The notes beneath the pieces are model-generated. The model saw only the letters and a list, made by a program, of their open reading frames with translations. It did no database searches and was not told the origin of the DNA. This document shows positions 1 through 6,582 of a stretch of DNA of 17,725 nt, one piece after another. Origin of the DNA: Euryarchaeota archaeon UBA258 (lineage in GTDB: Archaea; Thermoplasmatota; Poseidoniia; Poseidoniales; Poseidoniaceae); the NCBI GenBank assembly GCA_002502605.1, contig DAPR01000010.1, forward strand, positions 31,461-49,185, read 5' to 3'. Position 1 is the first letter of the stretch; the number at the start of each line of letters is the position of its first letter. Made by a program: the position numbers and the translations under genes.

Positions 1-183
1 CACCGCTTGCTCACAACTGGGCGGATGCAACTTGAAGAACAGATGCTCACAGAACTCTTGGTTGAACTGGCGCACTGCGATGTTGTCCTCCATAAAACCA
101 CACAGGGGCGCATCGAACTCGAGCGGTTTTTACTCAACGTTGCCAAGATTGGACAACGGTTTGCCAATGCGAAAGCATCTTGA
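1..183 (+). CDS. C-terminal fragment of an unrecognised protein
   Basis: Reading frame 1 is open from the first base to a TGA at 181-183, giving 60 residues of a gene that begins upstream of the window. The fragment is mostly helical in character, with a leucine/glutamate-rich stretch (LEEQMLTELLVELAHCDVV) and a basic end (ANAKAS). It has no membrane segment and no motif I recognise. A competing reading frame at 32-229 is rejected because it runs into the tRNA. The stop lies 23 bases before the tRNA gene. The product cannot be named from this much sequence. Confidence 0.6.
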   Translation, partial: HRLLTTGRMQLEEQMLTELLVELAHCDVVLHKTTQGRIELERFLLNVAKIGQRFANAKAS

Positions 184-206
184 TTGGCTGGCCGACCGTT
201 CGTATT

Positions 207-280
207 GGGCGTGTAGCATAGCTGGATAATGCGTTGGCCTCCTAAGCCGAAGATCCCGGGTTCAAATCCTGGCACGTCCG
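207..280 (+). tRNA. tRNA-Arg (anticodon CCT)
   Basis: The 74 bases fold into a full cloverleaf. The acceptor stem GGGCGTG pairs with CACGTCC with one G-U. The D stem is GCAT/ATGC. The anticodon stem TTGGC/GCCGA has one U-G pair and holds the loop CTCCTAA, with anticodon CCT at positions 34-36 after the invariant T33. The variable loop AGATC has 5 bases. The T stem CCGGG/CCTGG has the canonical loop TTCAAAT. The discriminator is G at 280. The following bases are CCT, so the terminal A of CCA would be added after transcription. No intron is present. CCT decodes AGG arginine codons. Confidence 0.95.
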
Positions 281-369
281 CCTTGCCTCCATTGGTTCAA
301 CTTTGGAATCCCTTCATAGGGTGAGTTTCAAAGGCAAGAGCCAAATTCAACGGCGTCTCGTCCATGGTT

Positions 370-374
370 GGAGG
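370..374 (+). promoter_or_regulatory. Shine-Dalgarno GGAGG that favours the TTG start at 383
   Basis: GGAGG lies 8 bases before a TTG at 383-385. The longer option, TTG at 368, has no purine-rich site in front of it and would itself overlap this motif. The frame has no ATG until residue 46 of the shorter version, so a TTG start is likely. Confidence 0.55.
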
Positions 375-382
375 CGGGACCA

Positions 383-1906
383 TTGAGCGATGAAAAAAAT
401 CCCGGTTTCGAAAAACAACTCGCTCTTCCTGACCCTTACGGCGAAGGGTTTGAGCATGCAGAGGATCCGCTTGAACACACCAAACAACAATGGCAGAAGC
501 TCGAAAAGCGACGGCTCATGATTGGCCAAATCGCAAGAAAGCCGTCGCTTATGCTTTGGCGTTCTCTCAACGGATTCTTCCTCTCTATGTTCGCTTTCAC
601 GAGTCTTCTCGAACCGTCTCTTATTGATTCAACAGGAGGGTGGATTCTCCTTCTCTTCATCCCGGTTTCGATTGCTGTTGCGCCAAGCGTGATCGCCGGA
701 GAATCGTCGTGGCAAGCGATGCAAGCGCGCATATCCCTTCGAGAACAAGGAGGTGTTGAAGCGGGTAAACGCCACGCATTGCGCGCCCAGCCAGGAATGG
801 ACCGCATCCTCGAAAGCCTACGGGATCAACGCCGAAACAATCTCATGGCTAGCATCCTTTCAGGCGGGACATTCGCTCTTTTGGTGTTCGCATCTGCCTT
901 TGAAGCCAACTCTTTAGCATGGAACATGGCCTTACTTGTCGCCATGACTGGAGGTGTTGCGCAAACATTCCATTCGGTGTTTTCTTACGATTTTGTTCGT
1001 CAACAGGGGGATCCATTTCCCTCACTTGTGTTCCATGCTCCAACACACCACCCTACCCAACTCGGGAGCGTCCTTGGAGACCTTCTTGTGGCGCATTTAG
1101 ATCCCGATCTTTTGCTTGAATGGGAAGAATGGCGCCGCTCATTCAAGAAGGCATTAATCCCGGGGAATATTTCAAAGCAAGCGCTGGAACGCCTTCTCTA
1201 CATTCTTCATCTCGAAATGGAGGGCGAAATTACAGAAGCGATGGCGCTTGAAGAATTCAAAACATTTCTTCTCGCCGATCGGATTGATGGCTTATTGCTC
1301 GAAGACACTCACCGTTTCAACTGGCGAAGCCTCCAACGCCTGATTGCCCATGCACGAGGATGGCAACCCGGGGCGTTTCTCCTATTGGACCGTCTGCAAT
1401 ACGACTTGCTCTCTGGCGCCCCTCCATTGCTCCGAGCAGAGTGGAGGATGGATGTTGCATTGGACGAAACATGCCACGCTGGTGCTGGCAATCTGTTCAT
1501 TGCCCTCAACAATCAAACGTTCACAGAACGCCACGTTCGCGTTGAAGTGTTAACGCCAAACGGAGAGCCAGAAACACGAGATCACCGCTTTGAATTGAGC
1601 CCTTGCCCACCTCCGCGTCAAGCCGTCAACCTCTCCCACCCATCAGAGGACGACGCACTTGATTGGATTCCCCGCTACCTCGAACGCGGCGTTGTGCTGT
1701 GGATTGGCGTTGCTTGGCCGAAAGAATTCACTGGCCCTGCCGATGTCCAAATCATCCTGAGGGATGATGATGGAGTGGTTCTTGAATCTCAGGTTGTGCG
1801 CACCGACGTTCGCCGCAGCGGCGGCAGCCAAACCAAACTGAGGGTTCGAAATCTGGCCCTCGCCCGCCGCAAAGGCGAGTTGGCTTTGCCCAAATTCTTA
1901 GTTTGA
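383..1906 (+). CDS. Four-TM membrane protein of unknown function
   Basis: The gene encodes 507 residues from the TTG at 383 (512 if the TTG at 368 is used). I do not recognise the family. The N-terminal 55 residues are polar and charged. Four hydrophobic segments follow as two hairpins: about 61-80 and 86-106, then about 154-173 and 177-197, separated by a basic/amphipathic loop. The remaining 300 residues are soluble. They begin with a helical, acidic region (LLEWEEWRR, LHLEMEGEITEAMALEEF) and end in a probable beta-rich domain (about 365-490) containing LFIALNNQTF and VQIILRDDDG, which resembles an Ig-like strand pattern. No catalytic or nucleotide-binding motif is visible. The gene stands alone after the tRNA, with 137 bases before the next start. 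The helical middle may be a regulatory or scaffold module, but that is a guess. Confidence 0.8.
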   Translation: MSDEKNPGFEKQLALPDPYGEGFEHAEDPLEHTKQQWQKLEKRRLMIGQIARKPSLMLWRSLNGFFLSMFAFTSLLEPSLIDSTGGWILLLFIPVSIAVAPSVIAGESSWQAMQARISLREQGGVEAGKRHALRAQPGMDRILESLRDQRRNNLMASILSGGTFALLVFASAFEANSLAWNMALLVAMTGGVAQTFHSVFSYDFVRQQGDPFPSLVFHAPTHHPTQLGSVLGDLLVAHLDPDLLLEWEEWRRSFKKALIPGNISKQALERLLYILHLEMEGEITEAMALEEFKTFLLADRIDGLLLEDTHRFNWRSLQRLIAHARGWQPGAFLLLDRLQYDLLSGAPPLLRAEWRMDVALDETCHAGAGNLFIALNNQTFTERHVRVEVLTPNGEPETRDHRFELSPCPPPRQAVNLSHPSEDDALDWIPRYLERGVVLWIGVAWPKEFTGPADVQIILRDDDGVVLESQVVRTDVRRSGGSQTKLRVRNLALARRKGELALPKFLV

Positions 1907-1918
1907 AGTCTTTTCAAA

Positions 1919-1934
1919 TTCGCAACGCTGCGAA
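1919..1934. repeat. Perfect 6-bp inverted repeat with 4-base loop
   Basis: TTCGCA (1919-1924) and TGCGAA (1929-1934) flank the loop ACGC, 12 bases after the stop of the upstream membrane-protein gene. A T-rich run (TCTTTT) lies before the hairpin rather than after it, so this is not a classic terminator. It could be an RNA 3'-end structure or a protein-binding palindrome. The rest of the gap 1907-2043 shows nothing else I can support. Confidence 0.3.
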
Positions 1935-2043
1935 CCGACATGACCGATGAATCCAAGGTTGCGTGTGGCAGAAAAAGCAAGCCATCGAAGCGCGCACCTT
2001 ATGGACGAGTCATGCTTGGCCAAGATTACCGGATGTGAGGTAC

Positions 2044-3666
2044 ATGGAAGCATGGGACATCATTGTAGTAGGCGACGGACCAGCAGCACTTCGTGCAGCG
2101 TCAGCAGCAGCCAAGCAAGGCGCATCCACATTGATGGTTGCAGTGAACGCCTTGGGCAGCACCGCAGGCGCTGGCCGTGAGGGCCTCGCAGCATCGATCC
2201 AGGAATCAAACAATCGCGGTCATCGAGAAGACACAATCCGAAATGGTGGTTTCCTTTCCGACCAAGACATCGTCGCAAACAGAACGGCTGAAGCTGTTCG
2301 AACCCTCGATTTGCTCGAGCGTTGGGGCGTGAACTTCCGTAGAGATTCATCAGGCCTCCCTCATGTTTCAAAGGCCATCGGCCATGGAAAGCCAAGAGTG
2401 GCAGATTCTGGTGATGCAACCGGGCGAGAGGTGCAAAAAACCCTCGAAGAACAATGCATGCGCCATGGTGTTGTCCGCCGTGGCGATCACCTTCCTCTCG
2501 GGCTCATCCATTCAAATCAAACAGTGCACGGCCTCACGGTTGCTGACATGATCAACGGCAGAATTCTCTCGATCCAAGCCAAAGCAGTCATCCTCGCAGA
2601 CGAGGGCTTTGAAGGAGTCTTTTCTCATGGCGCAATCGGTATTGGCATGGACTTGGCATTGCGTGCTGGACTCCCATTGCGAAACATGGAATTCTTCGAC
2701 CACTCGCCCCTAGGTGTTGTCGACACACACATGGTTCTTCCAACCGGGTTGATGAACGCTGGAGCCACATTGCATGAGGCAAACGGCAGTGAATTGGACC
2801 TGGGCAACGGAAGCGTTGCTGAGGTTTGCGCAGCGGTTCAAGCGTCATCCCAAGCGGTCCTCGACGCTCGCCATCTTGGCGATGCAACTGCATGGTGGGC
2901 AAGCGCCTTCCGTTTGGTAGCACAGCGAACAGGAATTGATTTATCGCGACAAACTGTTGCGGTTGAATCTCGCCCCGTACTCTCCATCGGCGGTATCACT
3001 GTCGATGAACACGGCCGCGCCATCAACGGCGCATGGTCACGATGGTTCACTGGATTGTACGCTGCAGGTGGCGCTGCTTGCACTGGATTCCATGGTGCAC
3101 AAACCCTTCCCGGCAACCAACTCCTAGATGCTCTTGGTGGAGGCGCTGCAGCAGGTGAACATGCAGGTTCTTGGGTTCAATCGCGCAGCCTTAGAGGCTC
3201 CTCAATTGCTTTGGAGGAAGAAGCCAATGCCCAAGCAGATTTCACTGCACTCAATGGCACAAACGATGGCCCAGTGGTCCGTGTCGGAGCCGTGGCAACC
3301 AAACTCAAGGATGCAGCAAGCAATGCACTCATCGGTCCAAGAGATGCACAATCCCTCGCCAACAGCATTGAATCACTTGAGGCGCTCAGCCTCATGGCGG
3401 AATCCATCCACCTCGATCAACCTTCACTGATTGCAAACACAAACCTTGTCGAGATTCTTCGAATTCAAGCAGGAATCAGATTGACAATCGCAGCTGCACA
3501 GAGTGCCCTAGCCCGCGAAGAGAGCCGCGGCCACCACCATCGCAGCGACTTCCCAGAGCAAGACGAATCATTCCTTCACCACACAACTGTTGACCAAACA
3601 GGGGCCACATCCACAATCGGTTTGCGTAAGGGTGCTGCAGGAAACTGGGTTCTCCCTCCGCAATGA
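2044..3666 (+). CDS. FAD-dependent oxidoreductase, divergent fumarate reductase/SdhA fold
   Basis: This 540-residue flavoprotein has the succinate dehydrogenase/fumarate reductase/L-aspartate oxidase fold. The Rossmann motif IIVVGDGPAALRAA is at residues 6-19. GIGMDLALRAGLPLRNMEFF (199-218) matches the segment before the usual QFHPTG. SIGGI is at 314-318, and GLYAAGG plus PGNQLLDALGGG (337-367) form the C-terminal FAD-binding stretch. The helical C-terminal domain ends with ESRGHHHRSDFP. Several catalytic positions are substituted: QFHPTG became DHSPLG, the HYxMGGI histidine is Val312, and the NRLxGNSL arginine is Thr354. The histidine that binds FAD covalently in SdhA is also absent. No iron-sulfur or membrane-anchor subunit lies nearby. 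The ATG at 2044 was chosen because the Rossmann strand starts there; a longer frame from 1963 adds an unconserved leader. GAGGT at 2037-2041 is only 2 bases from the start. The substrate is unknown. Confidence 0.85.
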   Translation: MEAWDIIVVGDGPAALRAASAAAKQGASTLMVAVNALGSTAGAGREGLAASIQESNNRGHREDTIRNGGFLSDQDIVANRTAEAVRTLDLLERWGVNFRRDSSGLPHVSKAIGHGKPRVADSGDATGREVQKTLEEQCMRHGVVRRGDHLPLGLIHSNQTVHGLTVADMINGRILSIQAKAVILADEGFEGVFSHGAIGIGMDLALRAGLPLRNMEFFDHSPLGVVDTHMVLPTGLMNAGATLHEANGSELDLGNGSVAEVCAAVQASSQAVLDARHLGDATAWWASAFRLVAQRTGIDLSRQTVAVESRPVLSIGGITVDEHGRAINGAWSRWFTGLYAAGGAACTGFHGAQTLPGNQLLDALGGGAAAGEHAGSWVQSRSLRGSSIALEEEANAQADFTALNGTNDGPVVRVGAVATKLKDAASNALIGPRDAQSLANSIESLEALSLMAESIHLDQPSLIANTNLVEILRIQAGIRLTIAAAQSALAREESRGHHHRSDFPEQDESFLHHTTVDQTGATSTIGLRKGAAGNWVLPPQ

Positions 3667-3723
3667 GCGAAAAGCATCGCATTGACGGTGCATCACTGAA
3701 AAGGAGTACCTGTTGGGAAAGCC

Positions 3724-4158
3724 ATGGCCGAGCCAACATTGTTCGAATCAATTGTGGCGGGGACAATCCCCTCTCATAAGGTCGCTGAAGGCGAAAAATG
3801 GTACGCATTTCTGGATATTTTCCCCCGTACATCCGGCCATACTCTGGTGGTTCCAAAAACGGGCGTTCAACGTTTGAGCGATCTTTCAAAAGACGAGCGT
3901 GATGCATTGTTCGAAGGGGTAAGTGAGGTCCAGCGTCGACTTTCAACCCACTTTGAAACCAAGGATTTCACCGTCTGCATCCACGATGGTCCGCTTGCTG
4001 GGCAAGAAGTGCCTCATGTCCATGTTCACGTGCTCCCTCGCCTCTCGTCCGACGGTGGGAAAACACTGCAAGCCATGTGGCCTCAAGCTGCGCCTATGGG
4101 GGGCGAAATAAATCACACAGAACTCGAACACATCGCCACATCCTTGAGGGGGGACTGA
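3724..4158 (+). CDS. HIT-family (histidine triad) nucleotide-binding protein
   Basis: At 144 residues this is a normal-sized HIT protein. The triad reads HVHVHVL at 98-104, preceded by AGQEVP, the usual context of HINT/Fhit-type enzymes. Upstream are FESIVAGTIPS (7-17) and FLDIFPRTSGHTLVVPK (29-45), the conserved strands and loop that contact the nucleotide. The central histidine (H100) would form the covalent nucleotidyl intermediate during hydrolysis of AMP-linked or dinucleoside polyphosphate substrates. The exact substrate cannot be read from sequence. Only the ATG at 3724 is usable, since an in-frame stop lies at 3697-3699. AAGGAG at 3701-3706 is 17 bases upstream, too far for a good ribosome site. 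The stop is one base before the TTG of the acyltransferase gene, so the two are probably co-transcribed. Confidence 0.92.
   Translation: MAEPTLFESIVAGTIPSHKVAEGEKWYAFLDIFPRTSGHTLVVPKTGVQRLSDLSKDERDALFEGVSEVQRRLSTHFETKDFTVCIHDGPLAGQEVPHVHVHVLPRLSSDGGKTLQAMWPQAAPMGGEINHTELEHIATSLRGD
4146..4154 (+). promoter_or_regulatory. Shine-Dalgarno for the TTG-started acyltransferase
   Basis: The purine run GAGGGGGGA lies inside the last codons of the HIT gene and ends 5 bases before TTG 4160. This placement supports the TTG start and translation linked to the upstream gene. Later ATGs at 4241, 4247 and 4259 lack such a site. Confidence 0.5.
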
Positions 4159-4159
4159 G

Positions 4160-5782
4160 TTGAATCCAGAAGGTGTTAATGAGGGTGCAACCGACCATCG
4201 TGGCGATGCATTACCCGTTCTATCTAAATCAGCAACCAACATGAAAATGGACAGGTTGATGTCCACGCCAATGCCGAGTTTTACCGGCTCAACCCCTGGT
4301 TCGTTTTTCTGGACGCATGCGGCTTGGTGGTTTGGGAAAAGAGTACGAGCTGCCCAATTCAGGACCCGTGAAGTCACCGGCAGAGATACGCTTCCTGCGG
4401 ACCGAGGAAACTTATGTTGTGCTTGGCATACAAACGGACTGATGGATCCTCTTGCCATCGCCCTCAATCACCCGCGATTCTTCGTTCTCGGTGCTCGCCA
4501 TGACTTGGTCACCCGCCCATTGCTTAGTTGGTGGACTCGAAGAATGGCCGTTCAGCCGGTGGTCAGGAAGGCGGAACTTCTTCGCGGCGGATGCTCGGAA
4601 GAAGAAGCCACACAAATCAACGGACGAACCTTGCTTATGTTGGCGACAGGGATTTCCAATGGCTACGGATGCGTGCTCTTTCCTGAGGGGACCAGCCACA
4701 GCGACTCCTCGATGCTCCGTTTCCGCACGGGCCCAATGCGGACAGTGCTTGCGGCAGGCGCGATTGCAAAATCAAACAATCTCCCCCTGCCTGCTGTGAT
4801 TCCGATCGGTCTTCACTTCCGCAATCGAGAATTGTTTAGAACCGATGAGTGGGTCGAATACGGCGCACCCATCCAACTGCTTGACGAAGACATCCCAGAT
4901 GCCCTCGTCGAGTCCGTCAGGGACGGCCAATGGAGCGAGCCACCTGCTGAAAACGTCATCTCCCTTCGCGACAAATTGCGGCTCGAACTGGTGCCGCTCA
5001 CACCCAACACTTCAGACTGGGCTGAAAACGACGCGCTTCATTTGATGGGGCAAGTCGATGCACGCCGTTCGAAGACACCCCTCGGTTCATGGCGCGAGGA
5101 AGTCTTGGCTGCCCGCTCCTTCCGCGACGCCCTTCAACCAGCCACATTGTCCTACATGGACAAAGAAGTCCCAGCAATCGACCACCCAAGCCTACCGCCA
5201 GCACGGGCAGTTTCAGCATTGCTCAAGGACAGAGGTCTGGACGGCCGAGATCTCGATGCGGAAGGAACTGATTTGCGTTCCTTTAGCCCATTACGTGGTG
5301 TCTTGGGCCTTGTTCGCCTTCCCTTCTTTTTGCTGATGCTCCCAATCGCACTTTACGCACTCGGGGCTCAAATTGCAATGGGGCGCTTGCTTGGCGATTC
5401 AACCGATGAGGGGCTTGATGCTCGCACCTCGTACCACTTCCTCTCCGCCATGTTCGGTTCGCTGATGTTTTGGCCGATTTTGACATGTATTGTCGTTTGG
5501 CTCGCCCTCAACAACACGACTGCTCTCCAAGACGTCCTTGGTTTTGATTGGACGCTGGTGTATGGGGCGGGCTCAGGCGCTCGAACAATGGCAACGGCAA
5601 CACTCGTTACCGCTTGCCCCTTTGTCTTCTGGTTAAGCGGAAGGTCGTTTGCTAAATTTTGGGACGATTGGAGCGATTTCAAGCGTGCAGTCACCCGGAT
5701 GCGAACAAGGGGAACGGCCCGTCAGAACATCCGTGGCGCTCTATCGACCCTCCATTCAGAAATGGACCAAATGACCCCTTGA
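4160..5782 (+). CDS. PlsC-fold glycerolipid acyltransferase with C-terminal membrane segments (Gat1/GPAT-like)
   Basis: The product has 540 residues. The acyltransferase domain covers about 50-240. Motif I is WHTNGLMDP, with catalytic H90 and D96 separated by five residues. Most PlsC enzymes have four; as I recall, the yeast glycerol-3-phosphate acyltransferases Gat1/Gat2 have five (HANQFVD). Motif III is LFPEGTSHSDS at 173-183, and AVIPIGLHF (212-220) matches the motif IV region. After a charged linker, three hydrophobic segments at about 382-407, 427-451 and 477-495 anchor the protein. The likely reaction is transfer of an acyl chain to glycerol-3-phosphate or a lysophospholipid at the membrane. 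The TTG start follows the HIT stop by one base; the first 40 residues are unconserved-looking, so a start at ATG 4241 or later remains possible. The family is secure, the substrate is not. Confidence 0.85.
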   Translation: MNPEGVNEGATDHRGDALPVLSKSATNMKMDRLMSTPMPSFTGSTPGSFFWTHAAWWFGKRVRAAQFRTREVTGRDTLPADRGNLCCAWHTNGLMDPLAIALNHPRFFVLGARHDLVTRPLLSWWTRRMAVQPVVRKAELLRGGCSEEEATQINGRTLLMLATGISNGYGCVLFPEGTSHSDSSMLRFRTGPMRTVLAAGAIAKSNNLPLPAVIPIGLHFRNRELFRTDEWVEYGAPIQLLDEDIPDALVESVRDGQWSEPPAENVISLRDKLRLELVPLTPNTSDWAENDALHLMGQVDARRSKTPLGSWREEVLAARSFRDALQPATLSYMDKEVPAIDHPSLPPARAVSALLKDRGLDGRDLDAEGTDLRSFSPLRGVLGLVRLPFFLLMLPIALYALGAQIAMGRLLGDSTDEGLDARTSYHFLSAMFGSLMFWPILTCIVVWLALNNTTALQDVLGFDWTLVYGAGSGARTMATATLVTACPFVFWLSGRSFAKFWDDWSDFKRAVTRMRTRGTARQNIRGALSTLHSEMDQMTP

Positions 5783-5824
5783 GTCAAGGGTGCGGTTCAA
5801 ACGAGAGTACTTCATCGGCCTATC

Positions 5825-6472
5825 ATGGACCCCAAGGCTGTCATCGAACAGATTCAATCTTGGCTGAAGCAAGAAAAGCTCTCCATCAAGGTGCAGCAAG
5901 ACATGCGCGCAGAAGCCCATTTCTTGATCAAATACCCAGCAGGGAACCAAGGGCACATGTTCGCCGTTGTGGTGCCAAAAGGCAGGGATCTCGTAGCTAT
6001 TTCAAGCATGACTCGCGTGGACAAAGGCCAACAAAAAGAGATGGCTAAGCACATGGAAGAGGACCGTGAAGAATGGCTCGAATGGGTCCATGAGGGTCGA
6101 TTGCAATTGATCCGCTCGACCGTCGATTGGGGCATCCACATGGGGCACAAAGGCAACGAAAAACCTGGTCCGCTCCAAGCGTTTAATGTCAGCCTCCCAA
6201 TATGGTTCGACGGATTAACCAAAAATGAATTCATGCATTCTCTTCGCCGTCTTTGGCTCGCTAAACTTGGCGTGATCCATGAGATCAAGTATTCCTACGG
6301 GCCCGGGGAAGGGGAACCTGGTCCAGTTGATGATTGGGCAAAGGCGAAAAACAATCCTTCCAAGAACCCTTCTTCTTCTGAACCCGCAAACAAATCAACC
6401 CCAGAACATGAAATCGAGTTTGATGAAAAAATGTCATTTGGCTCAGGTTTTGACCCCACAGAATGGGCTTGA
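5825..6472 (+). CDS. Small cytoplasmic protein, possibly DUF2299-like
   Basis: This 215-residue protein has no signal peptide or membrane segment. Residues 1 to about 155 form an alpha/beta domain: an N-terminal helix (AVIEQIQSWLKQE), strands such as HFLIKYP and HMFAVVVPKG, a charged helix (KEMAKHMEEDREEWLEWV), and a final segment with SLPIWFDGLTKNEFMHSL. The size and pattern recall the archaeal DUF2299 family of unknown function, but this is from memory of its general form and is tentative. Residues 160-215 are low-complexity (proline, serine, glutamate, lysine) and probably disordered. No Shine-Dalgarno precedes ATG 5825. A weak TATA-like TTCAAA at 5796-5801 is centred about 26 bases upstream, which would fit a leaderless transcript. 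Confidence 0.75.
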   Translation: MDPKAVIEQIQSWLKQEKLSIKVQQDMRAEAHFLIKYPAGNQGHMFAVVVPKGRDLVAISSMTRVDKGQQKEMAKHMEEDREEWLEWVHEGRLQLIRSTVDWGIHMGHKGNEKPGPLQAFNVSLPIWFDGLTKNEFMHSLRRLWLAKLGVIHEIKYSYGPGEGEPGPVDDWAKAKNNPSKNPSSSEPANKSTPEHEIEFDEKMSFGSGFDPTEWA

Positions 6473-6477
6473 AGCAC

Positions 6478-6488
6478 GCATAGTATGC
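6478..6488. repeat. 5-bp inverted repeat after the 5825-6472 gene
   Basis: GCATA and TATGC flank a single G, forming a perfect 11-base palindrome 5 bases after the stop. A one-base loop cannot form a stable RNA hairpin, so a DNA-binding site is more plausible than a terminator. This is weak evidence. Confidence 0.2.
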
Positions 6489-6530
6489 TGGGCCACCGAA
6501 GGTCCGAAAAATGACATGTGGCAGGCGCGG

Positions 6531-6538
6531 TTAAGTAC
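6531..6538 (+). promoter_or_regulatory. Candidate TATA box of the giant surface-protein gene
   Basis: TTAAGTAC is the most AT-rich octamer near the centre of the 110-base gap before ATG 6583. If it acts as a TATA box, transcription would begin near 6560, leaving a leader of roughly 20 bases. The same octamer occurs on the minus strand before top6B (17438-17445). It departs from the archaeal consensus, so the call is tentative. Confidence 0.3.
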
Positions 6539-6544
6539 GATAAG

Positions 6545-6567
6545 GGTGAGGAAAAGTCGGTCTCACC
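6545..6567. repeat. 6-bp inverted repeat at the putative transcription start of the surface-protein gene
   Basis: GGTGAG (6545-6550) and CTCACC (6562-6567) are separated by 11 bases. The element lies between the candidate TATA box and the start codon at 6583, where an operator would sit. If transcription begins inside it, an RNA hairpin could not form, so a DNA operator is the likelier reading. Confidence 0.3.
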
Positions 6568-6582
6568 ACTGGATGTGTACAC

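Noticed and set aside
32..229. Plus-strand 65-residue open frame at the left edge
   Set aside because: It overlaps the tRNA, and frame 1 holds a better continuous coding tail ending at 183.
390..518. Short frame starting ATGAAAAAAATC inside the membrane-protein gene
   Set aside because: It ends after about 42 codons and is out of frame with the 507-residue gene, which has a good ribosome site at 370-374.
1919..1934. TTCGCA hairpin as a transcription terminator
   Set aside because: No T-run follows it, and archaeal termination does not need a hairpin. It is kept only as an inverted repeat.
3476..4467. Two long minus-strand frames (156 and 174 residues) opposite the flavoprotein, HIT and acyltransferase genes
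   Set aside because: They oppose genes with clear conserved motifs and show no motif or ribosome site of their own.
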